In this document: positions 34,421 through 43,556 of the stretch, in pieces | Position numbering within the stretch: the stretch's first letter is position 1 | Layout: each line of letters begins with the position of its first letter | Origin: RYN-230 sp036497945 | Lineage (GTDB): Bacteria > Actinomycetota > Actinomycetes > Streptosporangiales > Streptosporangiaceae | DNA: 64,000 nt | Assembly (NCBI GenBank): GCA_036497945.1 | Contig: DASXIN010000040.1 | Location: 6,577-70,576 of the forward strand | Direction: 5' to 3' | Position numbers and translations under genes: made by a program | Notes under the pieces: model-generated | What the model was told of the DNA's origin: nothing | The model's input: only the letters and a program-made list of their open reading frames with translations | The model's database searches: none

Positions 34421-37129
34421 CTAGGTACCCGGCTGGTCGTCGCGGTCCCCGCCCGTCACGTCGCCCGGCTCAGGCATACCCGGGAACAGCAGCTCGTAGG
34501 CCGGATTGATCATGACCGGGCGGCCGTCGCGGATGCCCACCGGCCCACGGAACCGTACCCGGGCCCCGCAGATGATGCCCGGGATGTGCGACCGGCCGTA
34601 GAACAGCGCGGTCAGGTCCCCGGTGGAGTCGGCGATCTCGGTCGCCAGCACGGAGTTCCGCTCGACCGGGCGGATCTCCACCGCGCGGACCCGGCCCTCG
34701 ACGGTGGCCCGGCCCGGGCCGTGCAGCGAGCCGATCGGGTTCACCCCGGCCGGGGGGGCGGGCCGGTTGTACTCCGGGTTGTCCCCGGCCTGGGTGGCCC
34801 GGGCAGGCCGGGTCGAGTCAGTCCCAGGCTCACTGGCCCGGCTGGGCCGGCGGTGCCGGAGCAGGCCGCGCAGCCGGGATGGCTGCGGTGCGGCGATCAC
34901 CGGTGGCAGGTCGGCGGCCGGGTCCCCGACCCCGCTGGCCCCGTCCCCGGCCGGCCCAGCTGGGGCGGTCTCCGGGACGGCCGGGCCGGTGCCCGCCGAG
35001 CCCTCGCTCACCGGGCCGGTCCGGGCGGCCGGCCCGGCGGGCAGCGAGCCGGCCCGGTCAGATCCCGCACTGGCGCTGGCCACGGCCGCCGAGCCGTTCC
35101 CGGTGACCGCGCCGGCCAGCTTGTCCGCCTGGGCGGCGAGCTGGCGCTCGTGCAGTACCTCGATCCGGCTGCGCACGTCGAACGGGACGATGGTGGCCGT
35201 CACGTTCGGGATCCGGCTGACCACACCAGCGATCCGGTCCGCGGTGCGGTCGTGCAGCAGCCGGCCGAGCAACGGGGCGTAGCTGCGCCGCGGCAGCACC
35301 ACGGTGACGTGGGTGCCGGGCTGGCTCGCCTCGTCGCTGGCCAGCTCGGCCGCGCAGCGGGCCACCCGGCGGTCCGGGCAGTCGAAGAAGTCCAGCACCA
35401 CGCCCCGGTCGGTGCGCGACCATTCTTCGCGGAGCTGCTCGGCCTGCTGGTTGTCGATCACGAAATGGACCGCGCGCAGCGTGGTCGGCCGCAGACTGCG
35501 CGCGTAGCGCAGCGCGGCGATGGTGGCCAGGTCCCAGCTGTCCACCAGGACGAAGACCGTCCGCCGGGTGTACTTCGGCGGCTCCGGCGGCTTGGGCCGG
35601 TCGCCGATGCCTTCCAGCACCTGGCTCTCCACCCGGTACTCCCGGTTCAGCCGGATCAGCGCGGGCACCCCGATGGCGAACAGGATCACCACCAGCCAGG
35701 CGCCCTCGGTGAACTTGACCACCACGAAGATCAGCACGATGACCAGCGAGGTCACGCCGGCCGAGAAGTTGATCACCAGCTTGCGCCGCCAGTGCGCCTC
35801 TTTGTGCGTGTAGTGGTATTTGGCCATGCCGAACCCGGCCATGGTGAACGCGGTGAAGACGCCGATGGCGTAGAACGGCACCAGCTTGTTGACGTTCGCG
35901 CCGACGGCGCCGAGCAGCGCGGCGGACAGCACGGCCAGCACGATGATCCCGTTGGAGAACACCAGCCGGTGCCCGCGCTTGGTCAGCCAGCGCGGCAGGA
36001 ATGCGTCCTCGGCCACGAAGTTGGCCAGGAACGGGAACCCGTTGAAGCTGGTGTTCCCGCCGGTGTACAGGATCAGCGCCGTCGCCGCCTGTACCAGGTA
36101 GAACATGATGTTGCCGAACAGCGTGTTACCGAAGACGATCCGGGCTTCCTGGGAGATCACGGTGGGCACGCCGTTGGTAAACGGCGCCGCGTGCGTGACG
36201 TGCGCCAGCCAGGAGATCCCGGCCACCAGCGTGCCCAGAATGAGGCCCTCGGTGACCAGCACCTTGCGGGCGTTGATGCCCTCGGGTGGCCGGAACGCGC
36301 TGACCGCGTTGGACACTGCCTCGATGCCGGTCAGCGACGAGCCGCCGTTGGCGAACGAGCGCAGCAGCACGAAGACCAGCCCGAACGAGATCAGCGAGCT
36401 GTAGTTGTGCGCGGTCCCGTACCCGTACTGTCCGGGCAGCGGATAGTGATAGTGCCCGAGCGCCCCGAACGCCTCCTTGGCCAGGCCGACGATGATGACC
36501 AGGATCATCACGGCGGAGAACAGGTAGGTGGGCACCGCGAACGACTTGCCCGCCTCCCGGATGCCGCGCAGGTTGCCGTAGCACATCAGCACGACGATGC
36601 AGACCGAGATGATGGTCAGCACGTCCGGCTGGCTTAGCTGGGGGATGGTGTGCTGGAAGGCCGACGCCACCGCCGCGGTGCCCGCGGCGACCTGTACCGC
36701 CACCGTGACCACGTAGTCGATGAGCAAGGCGACCGCGGCGACCTGCGCCACCCGGGGCCCGAAGTTGTCCCGGGCCACCACGTAGGACCCGCCGGCCCGG
36801 GTGTAGACCGTGACCACCTCGCGGTAGGACAGCACCACCAGGGCCATCACGAACAGCACCACGCCGGTTATCGGCAGGATCAGGGTGAACGCGGTGATGG
36901 CCAGGCCACCCTTGAGCAGCTCGATGAGGATTTCCTCGGTGCCGTAGGCCGACGAGGAGATCCCATCCGGAGCGAGCACACCGAGCGCAAGCACGTTGGA
37001 CAGCCGCTGCTCACCCAGCTGCTCGTTGACCATGGGCGGCCCGAGCAGCCTGCGCTTCAGCGTGTACCCGAAGCCCTCGCGCAGGTCATCGCCCCGGTTG
37101 AGGACGCCTACCGCTCGCCGCATTGCCAC
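34421..37129 (-). CDS. KimA-like K+ importer fused to C-terminal OB-fold domain
   Basis: 902 aa, GTG start (37129) with an ATG two codons later. Residues about 1-490 form a 12-helix APC-superfamily permease; SSSAYGTEEILI, GGSYVVARDNFG and SSLTGIEAVSNAVSAF closely follow Bacillus KimA, a high-affinity K+/H+ symporter controlled by c-di-AMP. About 500-660 is the KimA-type USP-like cytosolic domain. A Pro/Ala/Gly-rich linker (about 670-780) leads to an OB-fold domain (790-880; AVEIRPVERNSVLATEI), elsewhere usually a separate small protein encoded near actinobacterial permease/TrkA genes. The fusion is one unbroken frame. Confidence 0.75.
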   Translation of the reverse strand: MAMRRAVGVLNRGDDLREGFGYTLKRRLLGPPMVNEQLGEQRLSNVLALGVLAPDGISSSAYGTEEILIELLKGGLAITAFTLILPITGVVLFVMALVVLSYREVVTVYTRAGGSYVVARDNFGPRVAQVAAVALLIDYVVTVAVQVAAGTAAVASAFQHTIPQLSQPDVLTIISVCIVVLMCYGNLRGIREAGKSFAVPTYLFSAVMILVIIVGLAKEAFGALGHYHYPLPGQYGYGTAHNYSSLISFGLVFVLLRSFANGGSSLTGIEAVSNAVSAFRPPEGINARKVLVTEGLILGTLVAGISWLAHVTHAAPFTNGVPTVISQEARIVFGNTLFGNIMFYLVQAATALILYTGGNTSFNGFPFLANFVAEDAFLPRWLTKRGHRLVFSNGIIVLAVLSAALLGAVGANVNKLVPFYAIGVFTAFTMAGFGMAKYHYTHKEAHWRRKLVINFSAGVTSLVIVLIFVVVKFTEGAWLVVILFAIGVPALIRLNREYRVESQVLEGIGDRPKPPEPPKYTRRTVFVLVDSWDLATIAALRYARSLRPTTLRAVHFVIDNQQAEQLREEWSRTDRGVVLDFFDCPDRRVARCAAELASDEASQPGTHVTVVLPRRSYAPLLGRLLHDRTADRIAGVVSRIPNVTATIVPFDVRSRIEVLHERQLAAQADKLAGAVTGNGSAAVASASAGSDRAGSLPAGPAARTGPVSEGSAGTGPAVPETAPAGPAGDGASGVGDPAADLPPVIAAPQPSRLRGLLRHRRPSRASEPGTDSTRPARATQAGDNPEYNRPAPPAGVNPIGSLHGPGRATVEGRVRAVEIRPVERNSVLATEIADSTGDLTALFYGRSHIPGIICGARVRFRGPVGIRDGRPVMINPAYELLFPGMPEPGDVTGGDRDDQPGT

Positions 37130-37265
37130 CTGGTCTGCCCTTCATATGCTTGACCTGGCCTTTGTACCACCGTGGCGGCGTGCTCAGGCCAAGGGGGCAT
37201 TTGCCTGATACCCCTACGGCTCACTACGTAGCCGGGTCTTAGCGGAGCTTTAGCGGGCAGGCCAG

Positions 37266-38603
37266 TCAGCCGACGCCGAACCAGCCCAGCACGGTGAACC
37301 CCAGCAGCAGCAGGCTCATCGCGGATATGCCCAGGGTGCAGACGGTGGCGGCGACCCGGAACGCGGTGCCGTTGGCCGCCGCGCCGAGTACGCTGCGCCG
37401 GTTGGTGAGGATGAGGATGTAGGCCAGGATGACCGGCGTCACGAGGCCCTGCAGCACCTGGGTGCCGATGAGCAGCGTGATCAGGTTGATCGGGGTCAGC
37501 GCCAGGCCCGCGCCGATGATCACCTGCACGGTGAACAGGCTGAGGAACAGCCGGGCCTCGGTGAACCGGCGGGACACCGACCGCTCCACCCCGACCGCCT
37601 CGCTGATCGCGTACGCGCTGGACAGCGGGACCACCGCACCGGCCAGCGCGGACGCCCCGATGAGGCCGAACGCGAAGAGCAGTTCGGCGGCTGGCCCGGC
37701 CACCGGGCGCAGCGCCATCGCGGCCTCTTTGGCCGAGGTGAGCGGGCCGGTGCCGCCGATGGCCGCCGCGGTCGCGATGATGATGGTGATGGAGATCACG
37801 CAGGCGAACAGCGCACCGGAGATCGCGTCGATCCGGGCCCGCGGGTAGTCGGCCGCGTCGGCGCCCTTGTCCACCACGCCGGCCGCCGCGTACAGCTGCA
37901 TGTACGGGCTGACCGTGGTGCCGATCAGGGCCACGCCGAGCAGCAGGAAGCTCTTGGTGTACAGGAAATGCGGGATGACCAGGTTGCTGCCGACCACGGC
38001 CCAGTTGGGGTGGCCGAGTATCGCGGCCACCGGGTAGGCCAGGAAAGCCAGCGACAGGATGAGGAATACCCGCTCGGCGTACCGGTAGGAGCCGAACACC
38101 ACCAGCGCCCAGATAGCCACCGCCGCGATCGGGATGATCACGTACCGGCTCACGCCGAGCAGTTCGAACGCGGCCCCGATGCCGGCGAACTCCGACACCA
38201 CCAGGCCGGTGTTGGCCAGCAGCACGCAGAACAGCGCGAGCGCGGTCAGCCGCAGGCTGAACTGCTCCCGGATCAGCGCGGCCAGGCCCTTGCCGGTGTG
38301 CGTACCGAGCCGTACCGCCATCTGCTGCACCAGGACCAGGGCGATGGTGACCAGCACCATGAAGAACAGCGTCCGGTAGATGAACTGGGATCCGGCCGAG
38401 GCGTAGGTGGCGATGCCGGCCGCGTCGTTGCCCGCGTTGGCCGCCACCACGCCCGGCCCGGCGATGGCCAGGATCAGCCAGATCCGGCCGCGCCGGGACC
38501 GGATCAGCCGGACCCCACCGGCCCGGACCCGGGTCAGCGACGTGAACCCGGTCCGGGCCCGGGCCCGGGCGATCTCAACCGACTCCTGGTCCTGGAAACT
38601 CAC
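37266..38603 (-). CDS. Nramp-like divalent-cation permease, module A
   Basis: 445 aa, GTG start overlapping the stop of the upstream PRC/MgtE-N/CBS gene (GTGA). Eleven hydrophobic helices with the Nramp fold. The canonical helix-1 DPGN is replaced by NAGNDAAGIATYASAG and the helix-6 MPH by TTVSPYMQL: no metal-binding methionine. Such substitutions are known from Nramp-related Mg2+ transporters, so Mg2+ (or Mn2+) uptake is inferred. Translational coupling to a soluble MgtE-like regulator supports a two-subunit transporter. Confidence 0.7.
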   Translation of the reverse strand: MSFQDQESVEIARARARTGFTSLTRVRAGGVRLIRSRRGRIWLILAIAGPGVVAANAGNDAAGIATYASAGSQFIYRTLFFMVLVTIALVLVQQMAVRLGTHTGKGLAALIREQFSLRLTALALFCVLLANTGLVVSEFAGIGAAFELLGVSRYVIIPIAAVAIWALVVFGSYRYAERVFLILSLAFLAYPVAAILGHPNWAVVGSNLVIPHFLYTKSFLLLGVALIGTTVSPYMQLYAAAGVVDKGADAADYPRARIDAISGALFACVISITIIIATAAAIGGTGPLTSAKEAAMALRPVAGPAAELLFAFGLIGASALAGAVVPLSSAYAISEAVGVERSVSRRFTEARLFLSLFTVQVIIGAGLALTPINLITLLIGTQVLQGLVTPVILAYILILTNRRSVLGAAANGTAFRVAATVCTLGISAMSLLLLGFTVLGWFGVG

Positions 38604-39985
38604 TGCAGCAGCCTCGGGAAGTGCAGGCGGCCGTGCCCGGGCACCAGCGCGTCCAGCACATCGTCGGCCAGGATCCGGCCCAGTGGCCGCCCGCCGTCGT
38701 CCACCACCAGCAGCGAGGATCGGCGTGACTCGACCAGCTCGGTGGCGACCAGGTCCAGGTCGGCGTCCGGATGCAGGGTCACCGGGGGATTGTCCGGGTC
38801 GATCAGCTCGCCCAGCCGCCTCCCGGGGTCGCTGACCAGCAGATCGAACGCGGACACGTCGCCGAGCAGCGTGCCCGCCTCATCCAGCACCGCCACCGAG
38901 TCGATCTCGGTGCGGTGCCTGGCCTGCTCGGCCAGCCGCTGGCTCACCTCGGCCACCGTCTCGTCCGGCCCGGCGGTGGCCAGCACGCTGGTCATGATCC
39001 CACCGGCCTCATCGCCCGGATAGCCCAGCAGCTTGACCAGCTCGCGCTGCACCGGTGCGGGCATCTGCGCCAGCAGCGTGGCCTGTTCCTCGTCGTCCAG
39101 ATCACGCAGCGCGTCCACCGCCTCGTCCGGTTCCATCCCGGCGATCAGCTCGGCGGCACGGGCCGGTGTCACCTCACGGAGCAGGGCGGTCAGCTCGTGC
39201 GGCTCCATCTCCTCCAAGGCGTCCGCGGCCAGGTCATCGTCCAGGCTGTCCAGCACTTCCTGGCGGCCGGACCGGCCCAGCCCCTCCAGCACGTCGGCCA
39301 GCTCGGCCGGGCGCAGCCGGCGCAGCGCGGCATGGCCGGTGCGCAGCTTCACCGCCGCGGGGTCCTCGGGTGAGTCCTCCCCGAACGACTCGATCGAGGC
39401 CCAGTCGATCACCCGGTCCGGGGTGGGATGCCAGCGGAACCGGCGCGGGCCCAGCCGACGCAGCAGCGTCTGCAGGCTGACGTCCACGCCGACCAGGTGG
39501 ATCTGCTCGCCGACCTGGGCCAGGTACAGGTCGGCCGCCCGGATCACCTGGATCTCGTCGGTGTCCACCAGCTGGTGATCCATGATGTCCCGGGCCAGCA
39601 GCACTTCACCCTCACGGCGGGCGAACTCGCGTAGGTCCAGCCGGGCGGTGCGCAGCGTGACCGACCGGCGGCGCATCCGGTCGATGGCCGAGCTGTCCAG
39701 GAACGCCCGGCGGCGGCCGACCCGGATCACGATGCCGGTGACCAGGGGATAGGTCTCCCCGCTGCCATGCACCTGGGCCACCAGGTCGGCCACATGGCCG
39801 ACCTCGTCCCCGTGCTGGTTCAGCACCGGGCGGGTGATCAGTCCGGCCAGCGACACGATGTCTTGCCTGAGCTGGCGGGACGCCAGGGTGCGTTCGGACG
39901 GCTGGATCAGGCGAGCCAGCGAGGACCCGTCCCGGCGCCGCCACCGGGCGGGGGCGCGGTTACTACCGAAGAACCGTTCGGACAC
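38600..39985 (-). CDS. PRC-barrel / MgtE N-terminal / CBS-pair protein, module A
   Basis: 461 aa, GTG start with a strong GGAGGA site. No membrane helix. Two PRC-barrel folds (about 45-115 and 125-195), a MgtE N-terminal superhelical domain (about 240-345; LRRLRPAELADVLEGL and MEPDEAVDALRDL), then two CBS motifs (350-461). In MgtE Mg2+ channels this N/CBS part senses cytosolic Mg2+ and closes the pore; here the pore domain is absent and an Nramp-like permease gene follows with a 4-base overlap. Likely a Mg2+- or nucleotide-sensing regulator of that permease. Confidence 0.75.
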   Translation of the reverse strand: MSERFFGSNRAPARWRRRDGSSLARLIQPSERTLASRQLRQDIVSLAGLITRPVLNQHGDEVGHVADLVAQVHGSGETYPLVTGIVIRVGRRRAFLDSSAIDRMRRRSVTLRTARLDLREFARREGEVLLARDIMDHQLVDTDEIQVIRAADLYLAQVGEQIHLVGVDVSLQTLLRRLGPRRFRWHPTPDRVIDWASIESFGEDSPEDPAAVKLRTGHAALRRLRPAELADVLEGLGRSGRQEVLDSLDDDLAADALEEMEPHELTALLREVTPARAAELIAGMEPDEAVDALRDLDDEEQATLLAQMPAPVQRELVKLLGYPGDEAGGIMTSVLATAGPDETVAEVSQRLAEQARHRTEIDSVAVLDEAGTLLGDVSAFDLLVSDPGRRLGELIDPDNPPVTLHPDADLDLVATELVESRRSSLLVVDDGGRPLGRILADDVLDALVPGHGRLHFPRLLQ

Positions 39986-40333
39986 AGCAGCCTCCTCCGG
40001 CCGCCGGCCCGGCCACGGCTAGGGCACAAGCCCCAGCACGGGGCAGCCGGCGGGCAATGGGCGGGATGGAATCAAGCACCACCCGGCGACCCGGCCCAGG
40101 GTGAGGGCCATGATCGCCGGGGTGGTACTAAGAGGATCACCCAGCACGGCCGTCACCTCCTCGCCTCGCTGCGCGTACTCCCGGCTGAATGCCGTACCCC
40201 GTGACAGTACCCCGGACTACGCAGTAATCCGGAATCTTGGCCACCAAGCCGCACGGTTCTGTTCACTCCCCGGCGACTTCGTGTTTACCCGGTCGCAAGT
40301 GGTCGACCTGCGGCGGGTGAAACACTGACGATT
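39986..40333. other. 348-base divergent spacer between two transporter modules
   Basis: Must hold the promoters of both modules. It contains a possible leader ORF on the minus strand at 40019-40147. I searched for the Mg2+-sensing M-box core by eye on both strands and did not find it. Confidence 0.4.
40019..40147 (-). CDS. candidate proline-containing leader peptide, 42 aa
   Basis: GTG at 40147 (or 40156) with a strong GAGGAGG site about 8 bases upstream, ending in TAG 34 bases before the start of the module A regulator. The 42-codon product has seven prolines (ending GCPVLGLVP). Proline-containing leader ORFs control Mg2+ transporter genes in enterobacteria, so a regulatory upstream ORF is conceivable; chance cannot be excluded. 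Confidence 0.3.
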   Translation of the reverse strand: MLGDPLSTTPAIMALTLGRVAGWCLIPSRPLPAGCPVLGLVP

Positions 40334-41680
40334 ATGGCCGCGACACAGCCGGATACCCCGGCCGCCACCCGGGGCGGCCGCACTATCCACCTCATGGACC
40401 TGCTCAAACGCCCGATCACGGACAGCAACGGGGAGTCCCTGGGCCGGGTGCAGGATGTGATCGTCCGGCTGGGCGGTCATGGCCTCCCGGTGGTCACCGG
40501 GCTGGTGGCCAAGGTGGGCGGGCGCGAGGTGTTCGTGCCGGTGGACCAGACCGGGCCGTTCGACGGCGGCGAGCTGAAGCTGACCAGCAGCCAGCTGGAC
40601 CTGCGCCGCTTCGAGCGGCGGGATGGCGAGGTGCTGCTCCGCCGGGACGTGCTGGGGCACCGGCTGATCGACGTGCAGACCGCGCAGCTGGTCCGGGCGG
40701 CCGACCTGGAGCTGCGCGAGCAACCGGACGGGGAGTGGGTGCTGGCCGGGGTGGACATCCGCCGCCGGCCTCGCGGCCTGCTCCGGCTGCTGCGCCGCGG
40801 GGCCGACCATGACGAGCACATCTTCCGCGACTGGTCCCGGTTCGAGCCGCTGATCGGGCACACCGGCACTGCGGGGCTGCGCGGCCCGCTGGGCCGGATC
40901 CGGCGGCTCAAGCCTGCCCAGATCGCCGACCTGCTAGAGGACGCGTCCAGGGACGAGGAGACCGAGATTCTCGGCCACGTGCGGGCCGATCCCGAGCTGG
41001 AGGCGGACGTCTTCGAGGAGCTAGACGAGGACCAGGCCACCCGGCTGCTGGCCGAGCGGAGCGACGCGGAGATCGCCTCGGTACTGGCCCGGATGCGGGC
41101 CGACGACGCCGCGGACGCGATCGCCGAGCTGCCCCAGCAGCGGCGGCAGCCCGTGCTCGACCTGCTGCCGGCCCCGCAGCGGACCAAAGTGCTGACCCTG
41201 ATGGGCTTCAACCCGACCAGCGCGGGCGGGCTGATGGGTGTCGATTTCCTCACCCTGGCCAGCGACGTCGCGGTGGCCGACGCGCTGGCCGCGGTGGCCA
41301 GCGCGGAGAGTGTCCAGCCCGAGGCGCTGACCAGCGTGTACGCGGTCGGGCCGAGCGGCCGGCTGCGCGGCGTGGCCACCGTGGTCCGGCTGATCCAGGC
41401 CGACCCGGGCACCCAGCTGCTGGATGTCTGCGACCGTGACCCGGTGCGGGTCGGGGCGGACACCGACGTGGTCGACGTGGCCGTGCTGATGAGCGACTAC
41501 AACCTGATCATGGTCCCGGTGGTCGACGAGGACCGGCGGATGATCGGCGTGATCACGGTGGACGACGTGCTGGAGGTCACGCTGCCGGAGGACTGGCGGC
41601 GGCGGGAGACCGCGCAGCCGCCGGACGCGCACCGCGGCGGTGCGGACGACGGCACAGCGGAAGTCGGCGGCGAGCGGTAA
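40334..41680 (+). CDS. PRC-barrel / MgtE N-terminal / CBS-pair protein, module B
   Basis: 448 aa, ATG start. Paralog of the module A regulator: two PRC-barrel folds (about 20-85 and 95-165), MgtE N-terminal domain (about 195-295; RLKPAQIADLLEDAS, ARMRADDAADAIAEL) and two CBS motifs (310-430), with no membrane segment. A hinge GLMGVDFLTLASDVAVADAL matches the MgtE N-to-CBS junction. Followed 13 bases later by an Nramp-like permease, repeating the module A arrangement in mirror image. Confidence 0.75.
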   Translation: MAATQPDTPAATRGGRTIHLMDLLKRPITDSNGESLGRVQDVIVRLGGHGLPVVTGLVAKVGGREVFVPVDQTGPFDGGELKLTSSQLDLRRFERRDGEVLLRRDVLGHRLIDVQTAQLVRAADLELREQPDGEWVLAGVDIRRRPRGLLRLLRRGADHDEHIFRDWSRFEPLIGHTGTAGLRGPLGRIRRLKPAQIADLLEDASRDEETEILGHVRADPELEADVFEELDEDQATRLLAERSDAEIASVLARMRADDAADAIAELPQQRRQPVLDLLPAPQRTKVLTLMGFNPTSAGGLMGVDFLTLASDVAVADALAAVASAESVQPEALTSVYAVGPSGRLRGVATVVRLIQADPGTQLLDVCDRDPVRVGADTDVVDVAVLMSDYNLIMVPVVDEDRRMIGVITVDDVLEVTLPEDWRRRETAQPPDAHRGGADDGTAEVGGER

Positions 41681-41693
41681 GCGGCGCTGACCG

Positions 41694-43556
41694 GTGAGCA
41701 CCCCGATCCCGCCCCAGCGGCCGCGCCCGCCGGAGCCATCCGGTCCCGCCAAGTCGCCCCGCCCGGCTGAGCCGGCCGCTCCCGCCAAGCCGGCCCGCCC
41801 GGCCGAGCCGGCCGGTCCCGCCAAGTCGCCCCGCCCCGCCGAGCCCACGCCCCGCCCCGCCGAGGCCGCGCCCCGCCCTGCCGAGGCCGCGCCCCGCCCC
41901 GCCAAGCCGGCCCGCCCGGCCGAACCCGCGCCCAGCCTGACCAGGCCGAGCGCGGTGCTGGACGAGGCGCACCTGGGCGACATCCACGGCGCGCTGGGCT
42001 CGATCCGGGTCGACCAGGACGACACCGGCCGGCCGGGACTGCGCCGTCGGCTGATCACCTTCCTGGCCATCATGGGTCCCGGCCTGATCGTCATGGTCGG
42101 GGACAACGACGCCGGCGGGGTGTCCACCTACGCCCAGGCCGGGCAGAACTACGGCTACAGCCTGCTCTGGGTGCTGCTGCTGCTCATCCCGGTGCTGGTG
42201 GTCAACCAGGAGATGGTGGTCCGGCTCGGCGCGGTGACCGGGGTCGGTCACGCCCGGCTGATCAACGAGCGGTTCGGCCGGTTCTGGGGCTGGTTCAGCG
42301 TCGGCGACCTGTTCCTGCTGAACTTCCTGACCATCGTCACCGAGTTCATCGGGGTCTCGCTCGCACTGCGCTACTTCGGCATCAGCCCGTACATCTCGGT
42401 GCCGATCACCGCCGTGCTGCTGGTCGGCATCACGGCCAGCGGCAGCTTCGCCCGCTGGGAGCGGGCCATCTTCCTGTTCATCGCGACCACCCTGCTGCTG
42501 TACCCGCTGGCCCTGGCGTCCCATCCGCACTACGGCGCGATCGCTTACCACCTGTTCGTGCCGGGCATCCAGGGTGGCGCCAGCTCGACCGCCATCCTGC
42601 TCATCATCGCCATCGTGGGCACCACGGTGGCGCCCTGGCAGCTGTTCTTCCAGCAGTCCAACGTGATCGACAAGCGCATCACGCCCCGGTTCATCGGCTA
42701 CGAGCGGGCCGACACGGTGTTCGGCGCATTCGTGGTCGTCATCGGGGCCATCGCGATCATCATCGTGGCCGTGTTCGCGGTCCGCGGTACCGACCTGGCC
42801 GGCAAGTTCACCAACGCGCTCGGCGTGGCCCAGGCGCTGCAGACGCACGGCTACTGGTACGGGGCGCTGTTCGCCATCGTGCTGCTGGACGCGAGCATCA
42901 TCGGCGCCTCGGCGGTGACGCTGTCCACCAGCTACGCGTTCGGCGACGTGTTCGGCCTGAAGCACTCGCTGAACCGCAGCTGGCGCGATGCCAAGCAGTT
43001 CTACGCCAGCTACACCGCCCTGGTCGTGGTGGCCGCGGCCATCGTGCTCATCCCGCACGCCCCGCTCGGCCTGATCACCACCGGCGTGCAGGCCCTGGCC
43101 GGGGTGCTGCTGCCCAGCGCCAGCGTGTTCCTGCTGCTGCTGTGCAACGACCCGGAGGTGCTCGGCCCGTGGCGCAACAAGCCCTGGCTGAACACGCTGG
43201 CCGGGATCATCATCGGGGTGCTGCTGACGCTGTCCGGCACGCTCGTGGTCAGCACGGTCTTCCCCAGCCTGAACGTCGGCCTGGTGGCCATCGTGCTGGC
43301 CATCGCGCTGGTCGTGTCGGGCGGGCTGACCATCGGCGTGCTGGAGATCATCCAGCGGCGCTCCGGGCACCCCCGTCAGCGGCCCGAGCCGATGACCCCG
43401 CAGCAGCGGCTGAACTGGCGGATGCCACCGCTGGCCCTACTCAAGCCGGTGCAGTGGTCGCCGGGCATCAAGCTCGGCGTGCTGCTGCTCCGCGGCTACC
43501 TGGTGGTCTCGGTGGCCCTACTCGTCGTCAAGGCCGTCCGGCTGGGCGGGGGATGA
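41694..43556 (+). CDS. Nramp-like divalent-cation permease, module B, with Pro/Ala/Lys-rich N-terminus
   Basis: 620 aa, GTG start. Residues 1-85 are a low-complexity tail of RPAEP/PAKP repeats, predicted cytosolic and disordered. Eleven to twelve hydrophobic helices follow. Helix 1 carries MVGDNDAGGVSTYAQAG in place of DPGN, helix 6 VGTTVAPWQLFFQQ in place of the MPH motif, so the usual Mn/Fe site is absent as in module A. A remnant-like second C-terminal tail is visible in another frame just downstream (43557-43623). Likely works with the 40334 regulator. Confidence 0.7.
   Translation: MSTPIPPQRPRPPEPSGPAKSPRPAEPAAPAKPARPAEPAGPAKSPRPAEPTPRPAEAAPRPAEAAPRPAKPARPAEPAPSLTRPSAVLDEAHLGDIHGALGSIRVDQDDTGRPGLRRRLITFLAIMGPGLIVMVGDNDAGGVSTYAQAGQNYGYSLLWVLLLLIPVLVVNQEMVVRLGAVTGVGHARLINERFGRFWGWFSVGDLFLLNFLTIVTEFIGVSLALRYFGISPYISVPITAVLLVGITASGSFARWERAIFLFIATTLLLYPLALASHPHYGAIAYHLFVPGIQGGASSTAILLIIAIVGTTVAPWQLFFQQSNVIDKRITPRFIGYERADTVFGAFVVVIGAIAIIIVAVFAVRGTDLAGKFTNALGVAQALQTHGYWYGALFAIVLLDASIIGASAVTLSTSYAFGDVFGLKHSLNRSWRDAKQFYASYTALVVVAAAIVLIPHAPLGLITTGVQALAGVLLPSASVFLLLLCNDPEVLGPWRNKPWLNTLAGIIIGVLLTLSGTLVVSTVFPSLNVGLVAIVLAIALVVSGGLTIGVLEIIQRRSGHPRQRPEPMTPQQRLNWRMPPLALLKPVQWSPGIKLGVLLLRGYLVVSVALLVVKAVRLGGG
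41700..41945 (+). repeat. in-frame low-complexity repeats encoding Pro/Ala/Lys tail
   Basis: Imperfect 24- to 60-base repeats of CCCGCCGAGCC and CCCGCCAAG units giving RPAEPA and PAKSP peptides. Frame is kept throughout, and the copy number is likely variable. Confidence 0.65.

Noticed and set aside
39986..40333. Possible Mg2+-sensing M-box riboswitch between the two transporter modules
   Set aside because: The conserved core could not be found on either strand by eye; only a possible leader ORF remained. A covariance-model search would settle it.
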